The notes beneath the pieces were generated by a model, which did not search any database, was not told where the DNA came from, and worked only from the letters and a program-made list of their open reading frames with translations. A program made the position numbers and the translations under genes. DNA of 55,137 nucleotides from Sphingomonas yabuuchiae (GTDB lineage: Bacteria > Pseudomonadota > Alphaproteobacteria > Sphingomonadales > Sphingomonadaceae), in NCBI RefSeq assembly GCF_014199595.1, contig NZ_JACHNX010000021.1, forward strand, positions 1 through 55,137. Direction: 5' to 3'. How positions within the stretch are numbered: position 1 is the stretch's first letter; each line of letters starts with the position of its first letter. This document shows, piece by piece, positions 28,025 to 37,574 of this stretch.

Positions 28025-30610
28025 TCAGCGCGCCAGCCAGGTCTGGACGGCGGGCTTCAGGCGATCCGCGACCGCCTTGCGCACCGCGATCTGCGAGATC
28101 GACCGTTTGGCCCCGCCGCGCGAGCCCTCGGGCAGGTTGGCATTGGCCCAGGCCTCGATCTTGCCGGGCATGGCGGGATCGTTCGACCCCGCGCCGAGCC
28201 CGACGATGAAGGTCGCCCGGTTGCTCTCCTCCAGGAAGCTGTCGACCAGCGGCTTGTTCTGAACCGCCCAGTCGAACGCCATGTCGGGATGCGCCCCCGC
28301 GATCGAGCGGAGCAGCGCGGCACGCTGCGGCGGGGTGAAGGTGTTGTCCTTCAATACGCTCAGCGCCCGGCGTGCCGCGGCATCGTCCTCGGCATAGCCC
28401 AGCAGCGAGACATAGCGGTTCTTGACCACTGGATTGCGCTCGGCCTTGGCCAGTTCGTACAGCCGGTCCCATTCGTCCGCCGTCGCGCGGGTGGCATAGG
28501 TCGCCAGGATCGGCTGGCGGATGGCGCCCGGAATGGCGTTGGGGTTCCTAGCGAGCGCGGTGACATAGCCCCGTGCACGCGCCGCGACCATCGCATCGCC
28601 GCTGGTGCCCAGCTGCCCGATCAGCGTCTCGCGCAAGTTGGAGACGAGCGCACCGTCCTCCGGCTTGGGCTCGAACCCGATCCGCGCCAGCACCGGCGAC
28701 AGGATCGCCGCCGTCCGCGCACGCAGCGGCGTTTCGAGCGGCGTGCCCTCGTAAAGGCCGTTCAGCCGCGCCAGTTCTCCGGCGACCGCCTGCCATTCCA
28801 GCGGATCGGCCTCGGGCTTTACCTGCGCCATCAGGTCGAACCAGCGGCTCAGATTCTGATAACCGCCCGCCGCCAGCGCATAATCGTCGCCCAGCGTCCC
28901 GAGGCGATCGTTCAGGGTCAGCTTGGCATAATCCCGCACGATCGCGGCATGGCCCGCATCGTCATACATGACACGCGTATAGGAGCCCTTGCCCTGGTTC
29001 AGAACCAGCGTGCCGCAACCGCCAACCGTCACCGGGGCGGGTGCCGCGCCGGTGACGATGGCCGTCGTCTCGGCCCCGCCGATGGTCGCCACGCGGATCG
29101 GCACATGCCAGGTCTGGGCCGCCTTCGACGCCTCATCCAGACCGAACCGGCCCTGGGTCAGCGTCGCGACGGTCTTGCCGCCCTCGCAGCGTGTGCCCTG
29201 CAGCGTGATCAGCGGCACGCCGCCCTGCAACGTGAAGTCATGCGCGATGGTCGCGACATTGGTGCCCGATGCCTTGGACAGTTCCTCCCAGAGCTGGTCG
29301 GTCACCGTATTCTGATACTTGTACTTTGCCATATAGGCGCGGATGCCCTTGCGGAACGTATCGGCGCCCAGCGTCGATTCGAGCATCCCGATGACCGCCT
29401 GTCCCTTCAGATAGGTGATGCCGTCGAAGGACTCACCGATCTGGTCGACCGTCTCGACCTTGCGGATGATCGGGTGGGTGGCGCTGGTCGCGTCGATGCC
29501 CATCGCCGACTCACGTTCGCCCGACACGCTGGCCGCCGCCGCTTCCCAGGCCGGGTTCAGGTCGTTGCTGGCCTTGCCCTCCATCCACGAGGCAAACCCT
29601 TCGTTCAGCCACAGATCGTCCCACCAGCGCATGGTGACGAGGTCGCCGAACCACTGATGCGCCATTTCATGCGCGACGACGGTGTGGATGCGCTGGCGGT
29701 TGCTCTCGCTCATGACCTGCGGATTGAAGAGCAGCTCGTTCTCGAAATAGAAGATCGCGCCCCAATTCTCCATCGCGCCGAAGAACTGGCTGGAGCCCGG
29801 ACCCGCAACCATGTCCATCTTGGGCAACGGATAGGGCGTGCCGAAATAATCATTATAATAGCTCAGCAGCTTGGTCGCCGCGCCGAGCGAATAGTCGCCC
29901 TGGTCGACCACGCCCTTGCGGCTGACCACGCCGATCTGGACGCCATTCGCGTCCACCGTCTTGCGGTCCAGATTGCCCGAGCCGAAGAACAGCAGATAGC
30001 TGGACATCACCGGCGTCTCGCCGAAGCGATAGAGCTGGCTGCCGTCGGCTTGCGTCGTCACGGTCTCGGCGGGCATGTTGCTGATCGCGCGCTGCCCCTT
30101 GGGCGCGGTGGCGGTCAGGCGGAACTTCGCCTTGAAGGCGGGCTCATCCCACATCGGCGCGAAACGGCGCGCGTCGGGCGCCTCGAACTGGGTCGCCAGC
30201 ATCCGGTCGGCCGAGCCATCGGCATTGCTATAGTCGATCGCGAACAGGCCATTGGCCGAACGGTTGATCGTCCCCGTCCACGCAAAGCCGACCTTGTGCC
30301 GCCCGACGCTCGCCGCCTGCGGCAGGGTGAGGGTCAGAGTCTGGGCGGCCTTGTCAGCCACGAAGGGCACCGGCTTGCCGTCGAAGGTCGCGCGCGTCAC
30401 GGTCAGCTCGGCGGCGTTCAGCACGATGGTGGCGGTGGCCTGTCTCACATCGACATCGACGGTTTCCTCGCCACTGAAGGTCAGCGCCTTCGCATCGGGA
30501 CGGACGGTGATGTCGTATAGGACCGGCGCGACGGTCTGGGGCAGCTGACCCGCCGCCAGCGCCGGGGTGGAAACGGTCAGGGCCAACAGGACCGATAGGG
30601 CGGACTTCAT
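28025..30610 (-). CDS. Exported M1-family aminopeptidase
   Basis: Zinc-dependent removal of N-terminal residues from peptides. The 861-residue protein has a signal peptide ending ALAA. The substrate motif GAMENWG is near 280. The zinc site HEMAHQWFGD is near 312, and the third ligand Glu is in NEGFASW about 18 residues on. The C-terminal half is the helical ERAP1-like domain. It is divergent from nitronate monooxygenase. With the S10 enzyme it suggests peptide scavenging. Confidence 0.93.
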   Translation of the reverse strand: MKSALSVLLALTVSTPALAAGQLPQTVAPVLYDITVRPDAKALTFSGEETVDVDVRQATATIVLNAAELTVTRATFDGKPVPFVADKAAQTLTLTLPQAASVGRHKVGFAWTGTINRSANGLFAIDYSNADGSADRMLATQFEAPDARRFAPMWDEPAFKAKFRLTATAPKGQRAISNMPAETVTTQADGSQLYRFGETPVMSSYLLFFGSGNLDRKTVDANGVQIGVVSRKGVVDQGDYSLGAATKLLSYYNDYFGTPYPLPKMDMVAGPGSSQFFGAMENWGAIFYFENELLFNPQVMSESNRQRIHTVVAHEMAHQWFGDLVTMRWWDDLWLNEGFASWMEGKASNDLNPAWEAAAASVSGERESAMGIDATSATHPIIRKVETVDQIGESFDGITYLKGQAVIGMLESTLGADTFRKGIRAYMAKYKYQNTVTDQLWEELSKASGTNVATIAHDFTLQGGVPLITLQGTRCEGGKTVATLTQGRFGLDEASKAAQTWHVPIRVATIGGAETTAIVTGAAPAPVTVGGCGTLVLNQGKGSYTRVMYDDAGHAAIVRDYAKLTLNDRLGTLGDDYALAAGGYQNLSRWFDLMAQVKPEADPLEWQAVAGELARLNGLYEGTPLETPLRARTAAILSPVLARIGFEPKPEDGALVSNLRETLIGQLGTSGDAMVAARARGYVTALARNPNAIPGAIRQPILATYATRATADEWDRLYELAKAERNPVVKNRYVSLLGYAEDDAAARRALSVLKDNTFTPPQRAALLRSIAGAHPDMAFDWAVQNKPLVDSFLEESNRATFIVGLGAGSNDPAMPGKIEAWANANLPEGSRGGAKRSISQIAVRKAVADRLKPAVQTWLAR

Positions 30611-30703
30611 CGCAAGCAGGGCCTTTCAATGGGAATGCGCAAATCTCTAAGCCCTGTCCGCCCCAAAGCAAATGACGGTCATGTAATAATATTGCACAGA
30701 CCT

Positions 30704-30717
30704 TGTCCATCTGGACA
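30704..30717. promoter_or_regulatory. Palindrome in the M1/nitronate monooxygenase divergent promoter
   Basis: TGTCC and GGACA flank ATCT. It lies 29 bases before the monooxygenase start and beside a second palindrome, so it may be an operator. Confidence 0.35.
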
Positions 30718-30727
30718 GGCCTTACGC

Positions 30728-30741
30728 TTACGTTATCGTAA
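30728..30741. promoter_or_regulatory. TTACG-type palindrome just before nitronate monooxygenase
   Basis: TTACG and CGTAA flank TTAT, ending four bases before the ATG. The pattern resembles operators of MerR-family regulators such as LiuR. No such regulator is in the window, so the assignment is tentative. Confidence 0.4.
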
Positions 30742-30745
30742 AGCC

Positions 30746-31753
30746 ATGAGCCTGCCCCCTGCCCTGAGTCGTTCGCCCCTGAACCGGCTGGCGCTGCCTG
30801 TGATCGGGTCGCCACTGTTCATCATCTCCAACCCGGATCTGGTCATCGCCCAGTGCAAGGCGGGGATCGTCGGCTCGTTTCCGGCGCTGAATGCACGGCC
30901 CGCCAGCCTGCTCGACGAATGGCTTCACCGGATCACCGAGGAACTGGCGGCGCATGACCGGGCAAATCCCGATCGGCCCGCCGCACCCTTCGCGGTCAAT
31001 CAGATCGTGCATCGCTCCAACGACCGGCTGGAGGCCGACCTGACGGTCTGCGCCAAGTGGAAGGTGCCGATCGTCATCACCTCGCTGGGCGCGCGGGAGG
31101 ATGTGAATGCGGGCGTCCACAATTGGGGCGGGATCACGCTGCATGACGTGATCGACGACCGCTTCGCGCGCAAGGCGGTGGAAAAAGGCGCGGACGGGCT
31201 GATCGCGGTGGCGGCGGGAGCGGGCGGCCATGCCGGGCGGCTTTCGCCCTTTGCACTGGTGCAGGAAATCCGCAGCTGGTTTAACGGCCCGCTGGCGCTG
31301 GCAGGATCGATCGCGACCGGCGACGCGATCCTGGCGGCGCAGGCCATGGGAGCGGACTTCGCCTATATCGGCTCGCCCTTCATCGCCACAGCCGAGGCCA
31401 ATGCGGCGGAGGCCTATAAGCAGGCGGTGGTCGAAGGGCGCGCGAGCGACATCGTCTATTCCAGCCTGTTTACCGGTGTGCATGGCAATTACCTGCGCGC
31501 CTCGATCGTCGCGGCGGGCCTCGACCCGGACAATCTACCCGAAGGCGATGTGTCGACGATGAACTTCGGCGGCGGCCAAGCGGCCAAGGCCTGGCGTGAC
31601 ATCTGGGGCGCGGGACAAGGCATCGGCGCGGTCGACCGTATCATACCGGCGGCCGAGCGGGTCGCGGAGCTTCGCCGTCAATATGAGGCGGCGCGGCAGA
31701 GATTGTCACTTGCCTCTTATTCCTCCCCCGCAAGGGGAGGCGTCGGGGCATAG
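30746..31753 (+). CDS. Nitronate monooxygenase (2-nitropropane dioxygenase family)
   Basis: FMN-dependent oxidation of nitronates such as propionate-3-nitronate. The 335-residue TIM-barrel protein has the flavin-site PVIGSPLFIISNP, the GAGGHAGRLSPF phosphate-loop region, and GADFAYIGSPFIAT. The ATG at 30746 is chosen by homology; no good ribosome-binding site precedes it. Its last 13 residues (ASYSSPARGGVGA) and stop are encoded by the family C palindromic repeat, so the original C-terminus was replaced or extended. Confidence 0.88.
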   Translation: MSLPPALSRSPLNRLALPVIGSPLFIISNPDLVIAQCKAGIVGSFPALNARPASLLDEWLHRITEELAAHDRANPDRPAAPFAVNQIVHRSNDRLEADLTVCAKWKVPIVITSLGAREDVNAGVHNWGGITLHDVIDDRFARKAVEKGADGLIAVAAGAGGHAGRLSPFALVQEIRSWFNGPLALAGSIATGDAILAAQAMGADFAYIGSPFIATAEANAAEAYKQAVVEGRASDIVYSSLFTGVHGNYLRASIVAAGLDPDNLPEGDVSTMNFGGGQAAKAWRDIWGAGQGIGAVDRIIPAAERVAELRRQYEAARQRLSLASYSSPARGGVGA

Positions 31754-31861
31754 CCCAGACGGAGGGGGGCACTCCTGGCGAAGGCGGGGTGTCCTCGCCA
31801 GCGGTGACACCCCTCTACCATGCTGCGCAAGGTCCCCTCCCCCCTGTGGGGGAAGGAATGG
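31713..31861. repeat. Dispersed palindromic element, family C, copy 1
   Basis: It begins CCTCTTATTCCTCCCC, as does the copy at 52155. The left arm (31719-31740) holds a hairpin CCTCCCC/GGGGAGG-like stem, and the right end carries an imperfect inverse. Its left end is inside the nitronate monooxygenase coding region. Confidence 0.75.
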
Positions 31862-31868
31862 TGCCCGA

Positions 31869-32330
31869 CTAGAACGCCCTACCCAACCTCGCATGCAAAG
31901 CCTGCACGGGGCTGGCGGCCTGGGCGTCTTCACCGGCCATGGCATCGAGCCGCTCGACCCGGCGGTGCAGGTCCAGGCTCGCCTGGGTCAGCCGCCGCGC
32001 CGGTTCGGGCAAGGCGGCAAGCTGCGCTTCGTCGGTATCCGGCGAAGCCCCCAGGCGCCGAACCGGCTGCCGCGCCTCCGCCCAGTCCATTTCACCGGCT
32101 TCGACCGCGCGCTGGGTCAGCACCCATGCGATGACGTGCATCAGCCGCGTCGTCACCTTCAGCGACTCGCAGGAAAAGGCGACCCGCACCACCGGATCCA
32201 GCCCATCGCGCTGGTCACGGCCGATCCCGTCGAAATAGCCACGCGCCGCCTCGGCCAGGGCCATGGCCTCGACATACAGGCCGTCGATCAGCTTGGCATG
32301 GAAGGGGGATTGGGACGCGATGGAAGCCAT
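31869..32330 (-). CDS. RcdA-like protein (DUF1465)
   Basis: The 153-residue helical protein matches the Caulobacter RcdA family. It shares the core around ARGYFDGIGR and FSCESLKVTTRLMHVIAWVL, then TQRAVEAGEM. RcdA is an adaptor that helps ClpXP degrade the cell-cycle regulator CtrA. The ATG at 32330 fits the family start. It precedes small YdcH-like genes, so it may belong to a cell-cycle gene neighbourhood. Confidence 0.82.
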   Translation of the reverse strand: MASIASQSPFHAKLIDGLYVEAMALAEAARGYFDGIGRDQRDGLDPVVRVAFSCESLKVTTRLMHVIAWVLTQRAVEAGEMDWAEARQPVRRLGASPDTDEAQLAALPEPARRLTQASLDLHRRVERLDAMAGEDAQAASPVQALHARLGRAF

Positions 32331-32420
32331 GGCCTCTGGCTCGCACGACATTCGCGCCCGGAACAAGACGAGGTTCGGCGCGGGCTGTCCCGATACGAAG
32401 CGGTCCGGCCGCCGGGATCG

Positions 32421-32618
32421 TCAGGCGATGATATCGGGGATCAGCCGGTCTTCCAACTCGGCGAGTTCGTCGCGCAGCCGCAATTTGCGCTTCTTCAGCC
32501 GCGCGATCTGCAACTGGTCGGGGGTCGTGGATTGCAGTAGCGCCGCGATCGCGTCGTCCAGGTCGCGATGCTCGGTTCGCAACATGTCGATCCGCGCGCG
32601 TGCCAGCGTGACGTCCAT
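32421..32618 (-). CDS. YdcH-like DUF465 protein
   Basis: The 65-residue helical protein has the DUF465 pattern LRTEHRDLDDAIAAL followed by LQIARLKKRKLRLRDELAEL. Its function is not established. AGGAGC-like sequence is found in the GGGGGAGCAGG before the ATG. It lies upstream of rcdA on the same strand, separated by 90 bp, and divergent from a second DUF465 gene. Confidence 0.85.
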   Translation of the reverse strand: MDVTLARARIDMLRTEHRDLDDAIAALLQSTTPDQLQIARLKKRKLRLRDELAELEDRLIPDIIA

Positions 32619-32823
32619 CCTGCTCCCCCTTTGCGACCGGTACGGAAGGAAGCCCGACACCGGTCCCGCCCCTCTAGCAAGCCCGAAGGCGCGCGGCGAG
32701 AGGCGGCATCACGTCATCGTGCCAAATACCTCATCCGGTCGATTCTGACGAAAATGGATGAGGACAGACGATGATTTTGGTGTTTTACTCAGTCCCCCAA
32801 GCAATGACAGGAGGTTGAAGCCC

Positions 32824-32979
32824 ATGCATACGGCGCATCAAACGGCCCTGGAGACCAAGCACGCCACGCTCGACCGGCGAATCAGCGCCGAATCACAGCG
32901 TCCCGTGCCAGACGCGCTGATTTTGGCGGATCTCAAGAAGCAGAAGCTAAGACTGAAAGAAGAGATCCAAGGCCTATAG
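32824..32979 (+). CDS. Second YdcH-like DUF465 protein
   Basis: The 51-residue protein is short for the family. It keeps ALETKHATLDRRISAE and LKKQKLRLKEEI. A perfect AGGAGG lies ten bases before the ATG, so it is probably well translated. It is divergent from the first DUF465 gene. Confidence 0.85.
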   Translation: MHTAHQTALETKHATLDRRISAESQRPVPDALILADLKKQKLRLKEEIQGL

Positions 32980-33070
32980 CCTGGACGCGGCCGCGCGGGT
33001 CAGCCGACCCGCCGCGGCCCATGTCGGGGGCATACGCCGCCCGATACCTATCCCCGATAGTATTTCCGAA

Positions 33071-33475
33071 TCAGTGGTGGAACGGCTTGGTCTTCAGGCC
33101 CGTCGCAGGCTTGGCATATTCCGGTGTCGATGCACCACCGCCGACCGGCTTGCGAACCAGCGTCGGATCAATCTGGCGGTCGAAGGCAACGCCCACCCGC
33201 CCCTGGGTGCACCAGGCGATCCGCCCCGACACCGCGCCGACACCCCGCAAATTGAGCGACACGGCCGTGCCGATTTCGACCGAAATGGGCAGTTCGGCCA
33301 TCAGGCCGCCTTCGGAAATATTGCGGACCCGCACGTCACGGGGCGAGGTTTCGTCACCCAGCGTCATCTGCGCCATCAGCAACAGGCTGTCGCGCCGTCC
33401 GGCCCGGTCGCTGCGTTCCAGTTCGTCTTCCGCCATTTCAGACCCATTTGCGGGCGCACGGTTCGTCATGTCCAT
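33071..33475 (-). CDS. PilZ-domain protein
   Basis: Probable cyclic-di-GMP receptor of 134 residues. The PilZ domain covers about residues 22-105. The arginine pair is in RAGRRDSLL and the second ligand motif in VRNISEGGLMAEL. No other domain is present, so it likely acts on a partner protein. A second ATG six bases downstream could be the true start. It is upstream of nothing obvious in its operon. Confidence 0.85.
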   Translation of the reverse strand: MDMTNRAPANGSEMAEDELERSDRAGRRDSLLLMAQMTLGDETSPRDVRVRNISEGGLMAELPISVEIGTAVSLNLRGVGAVSGRIAWCTQGRVGVAFDRQIDPTLVRKPVGGGASTPEYAKPATGLKTKPFHH

Positions 33476-33673
33476 GATGATCGTCCCCGCTTTCCCGTTA
33501 CCACTCGCGCGACCATGCGATACGCATCATCACGTTGCCAACCCCTTAATGAAAGCGGTTCCAGACATCTGTTGACGAACAGGACAGGTCTTTGACGTTC
33601 GCGCCCGCATTTCGCAAGCCGAACCCCGTACCGGCGCCCCGATCCGCTTTGACCGGAGCACCGGGCCGGTGCA

Positions 33674-34135
33674 TCAATCGTCGCGCGAGACCTTCTCGTT
33701 CCGCTCGTGACGCTCCTGCGCCTCGACCGTCATGGTCGCGATCGGCCGCGCCTCCAGCCGACCGAGGCTGATCGGTTCGCCGGTGACTTCGCAATAGCCA
33801 TATTCGCCCTCCTCGATCCGACGCAGCGCGGCGTCGATCTTGGAGATCAGCTTGCGCTGGCGGTCGCGGGTGCGAAGCTCGATCGACCAGTCGGTTTCGC
33901 TCGACGCGCGATCGGTCAGATCGGGTTCGCGCAACGAGTCGATCTGAAGCTGGGACAGCGTACCCTGCGCCTCGCGCTGGATCGCTTCCTTCCAGGCGAT
34001 CAGCTTGCGGCGGAAATAGGCCTGCTGCTTCAGGTTCATGAAAGGTTCGTCCGCCGAGGGACGATAATTCTCGTCGATATCGTTGGCCGCATCCGGGCCG
34101 GTGGATTCCGTCACGCGATTAAACACCGTCGCCAT
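33674..34135 (-). CDS. dksA: RNA polymerase-binding protein DksA
   Basis: Binds the secondary channel of RNA polymerase and, with ppGpp, redirects transcription during starvation. The 153-residue protein has a coiled coil (about residues 35-110). It has a degenerate zinc-finger region GYCEVTGEPISLGRLEARP, in which only the first of four Cys remains. That pattern is known from alphaproteobacterial DksA and is compatible with function. The ATG at 34135 gives the family N-terminus. Confidence 0.93.
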   Translation of the reverse strand: MATVFNRVTESTGPDAANDIDENYRPSADEPFMNLKQQAYFRRKLIAWKEAIQREAQGTLSQLQIDSLREPDLTDRASSETDWSIELRTRDRQRKLISKIDAALRRIEEGEYGYCEVTGEPISLGRLEARPIATMTVEAQERHERNEKVSRDD

Positions 34136-34429
34136 ACCACTCTCCCAAAGGGCCCGTCGGTGCGACGTTCGGCACCGTGTCCTCGGGGCCGCCCCCTGAT
34201 GGTCGAGAGGGCCTATAATCGGTGCCACCGTCTGCCGCAAGCGACCGGCGTTTCATCGTCTTGCCAATTTCTATAATAAAGTTGCGATGTTAACCGGGCA
34301 TGGACGAATTGGTGCCATTATGGTCAGTTTACAGACCCGATCATCGAATCTTGACTGTCGCCGGGCCGTCCATGTCCCTAAAATATGGTCCGCGACGGTT
34401 CGCGAATCCCAAAGCTAGACGCGGACGGC

Positions 34430-34460
34430 CAATAATGGGTTTGACCTGAAGCCATTGTTG
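34430..34460. promoter_or_regulatory. Imperfect inverted repeat before the serine-rich gene
   Basis: CAATAATGG and CCATTGTTG pair at eight of nine positions around a 13-base spacer. It is the one clear structure in the 461-bp gap between dksA and the serine-rich gene. No other gene is visible there. Confidence 0.3.
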
Positions 34461-34596
34461 GTCACTGTGATGACAGAAACGCTGGAAAAACTTGCCTTTG
34501 GGGCGATCGGGTGGCGATGCCGGAACCATCACCCGGTTTGAAGCCTTGGTCCGGTCCCGTGTCGTTTGCGGGCCTGAACCGTTTGAGGATGTGACG

Positions 34597-35670
34597 ATGT
34601 CTGTGCGAATGGCCTTGGCAAAACTGACGGCCTGTGTCGCTGGCGGCGCCGTGATCGGCGGCGGAGCCGTCCACATGGTCGATCGTCCCGAGCGCCCGGC
34701 GCTGGTCAAGCAGACCAAGGTCAAGAAGCGCATCGTGCATCATCGCCGGCTGCCCGCGCGGCGGCATGCCGTCACACGCACGACCACGACCACCACGACG
34801 CCATCTCCGACGGTCGTGACCGTCATGACGCAGGAACCGCCGGTTCCCGTCCCCCTGCCCGCCACCGCACCGTCGGTCGCGCCGGGCGGCGGCTATGTCC
34901 CTGCGGTCATCGGCGGCTGGGGTGGCGGTTTCGGCGGCGGCTGGGGCGGTGGCCTTGGCGGCGGTTTCGGGTTCGGCGGCGGCTTCGGCGGCGGCGGCGG
35001 ATCGAGCGGAAGCATCGTGATTTCGTCGACCAGCAGCGGCGGATCGACCTCGTCGGCATCGGGCGGGTCCGGCGGATCGGGTGGTTCGTCCACCTCGTCG
35101 GCCTCCGGGGGTTCGGGCGGATCGTCCACCTCCACCGGCGGCGTCAGCAGCACCTCGTCCAGCGGCAACGTGTCCAGCACATCATCGTCGGGCAATGTGT
35201 CGAGCACCTCCTCGACCGGCGGCTCCTCTACCTCTTCGGGTAACGTATCGTCGACATCCTCGACCGGCGGTTCGTCGACCTCCTCGGGCAACGTCTCGTC
35301 CACCTCTTCGACCGGCGGCTCCTCCACTTCGTCGGGCAATGTTTCGTCGACGAGTTCGTCCTCGGGCAATGTCAGCTCGTCGAGTGCGTCCAGCACCTCT
35401 TCGGCGTCGTCGGCATCGTCCGCCTCCTCGGCTTCGTCGAGCGGCTATGCGTCGAGCAGCAGCGGCTGGTCGTCCAACGGCTCGTCGGCCAGCTCGGCCT
35501 CCAGCGCGTCGTCGGCGTCGAGCGCTTCTTCGGCCAGCAGTGCCTCATCCTCGGGCGGTGACACGCCGCCCCCGACGCCAGTGCCCGCCCCGCCGATGGT
35601 CCTGCTGTTCGGCAGCGCGGCGGCGGCGCTGGTCATCCGGCGGCGACTGGCCAAGCCGAAAACGGCCTGA
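34597..35670 (+). CDS. Serine-rich repeat protein with PEP-CTERM-like sorting tail
   Basis: The 357-residue protein starts with a membrane/leader segment (about 5-24), then basic and Pro/Thr-rich stretches. A glycine-rich block (GGWGGGFGGGWGGG) follows, then about 190 residues almost all Ser, Thr, Gly, Asn, Ala. The end reads PTPVPAPPMVLLFGSAAAAL and RRR: a Pro motif, one membrane span and basic tail like PEP-CTERM sorting signals. I infer an exported, possibly glycosylated surface or matrix protein. GAGGA lies eight bases before the ATG at 34597. Confidence 0.75.
   Translation: MSVRMALAKLTACVAGGAVIGGGAVHMVDRPERPALVKQTKVKKRIVHHRRLPARRHAVTRTTTTTTTPSPTVVTVMTQEPPVPVPLPATAPSVAPGGGYVPAVIGGWGGGFGGGWGGGLGGGFGFGGGFGGGGGSSGSIVISSTSSGGSTSSASGGSGGSGGSSTSSASGGSGGSSTSTGGVSSTSSSGNVSSTSSSGNVSSTSSTGGSSTSSGNVSSTSSTGGSSTSSGNVSSTSSTGGSSTSSGNVSSTSSSSGNVSSSSASSTSSASSASSASSASSSGYASSSSGWSSNGSSASSASSASSASSASSASSASSSGGDTPPPTPVPAPPMVLLFGSAAAALVIRRRLAKPKTA
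35191..35334 (+). repeat. Three 48-bp tandem units in the serine-rich gene
   Basis: Units starting at 35191, 35239 and 35287 each encode GNVSSTSSTGGSSTSS. Partial units lie at 35164 and 35335. The serine codons differ between units (TCC, TCG, AGC), so the protein repeat is more conserved than the DNA. Confidence 0.8.
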
Positions 35671-35691
35671 CCCGCCGCCGCCCGGTGGCGG

Positions 35692-36207
35692 TTACGCCTT
35701 TTGCAGCGCGGCCTCGATCTCGGGCACTGGATGCCCGGTCAGATCCTTGGCCAGTTCGCCGACCAGCCGGTCCTCGACCGCCTTGTGATAATGTTTGCGC
35801 AACTCACCCAGCGTCTTGGGCGGGGCAACGACGATCAGCGACTCGAACTCGTTGGCGAGTGCACGGCGCTTGAGCATCTCGGCGGTCTCGGCCGCGAAGC
35901 GATCCTCCTCCTGCTGATGGAAGTCGGTCTCGCCCATCGTGCCGCGCGACGCGGCGAACTGCGCACCCTGGCCGCCGCCACCCGCCTGGTTCGATCCGCC
36001 CTGTGCGATCGGCGGCGCACCCGCGCCGCTTTGGGTGGAGGACGCCGCCCCGGCACTGTCCGTCTTCTGGTCGCGATCCGCCGGATTGGGGTGTTCGACC
36101 GCGTGCTCTACGATCAGATTGGGATAGTCGGCATCCCCCTCGTTTCGAAAGAACAGGCTCTTGCGGCCATCGACGACCAGCACGAAGCTGTTATGCGGCA
36201 CCTGCAT
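35692..36207 (-). CDS. Host attachment family protein (eRF1-like fold)
   Basis: The 171-residue protein matches a family named for a role in host-cell attachment, and related to release-factor-like folds. It starts MQVPHNSFVLVVDGRKSLFF; the middle is a low-complexity Gly/Gln/Ser stretch (about 60-95) and the C-terminal half contains SLIVVAPPKTLGELR. Function in free-living bacteria is unclear. The ATG at 36207 matches the family. It is divergent from serS. Confidence 0.82.
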   Translation of the reverse strand: MQVPHNSFVLVVDGRKSLFFRNEGDADYPNLIVEHAVEHPNPADRDQKTDSAGAASSTQSGAGAPPIAQGGSNQAGGGGQGAQFAASRGTMGETDFHQQEEDRFAAETAEMLKRRALANEFESLIVVAPPKTLGELRKHYHKAVEDRLVGELAKDLTGHPVPEIEAALQKA

Positions 36208-36296
36208 CGCGTTTCTCCTTCTATGAGCCCAGGGATAACGCGGACGCTTCGCCACGGGTTGCGTGACGGCGGAGCGAACGCCATAGCCTCCGCCCC

Positions 36297-37573
<1,277 letters not shown>

Positions 37574-37574
<1 letters not shown>

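Noticed and set aside
27749..30520. Plus-strand 923-residue frame opposite the M1 aminopeptidase
   Set aside because: It is an antisense shadow with Arg/His-rich low-complexity sequence; the minus strand has clear zinc motifs.
34893..35396. Minus-strand acidic and Pro-rich 167-residue frame
   Set aside because: It is the antisense of the serine repeats (Ser codons read as Glu, Asp and Pro-rich sequence).
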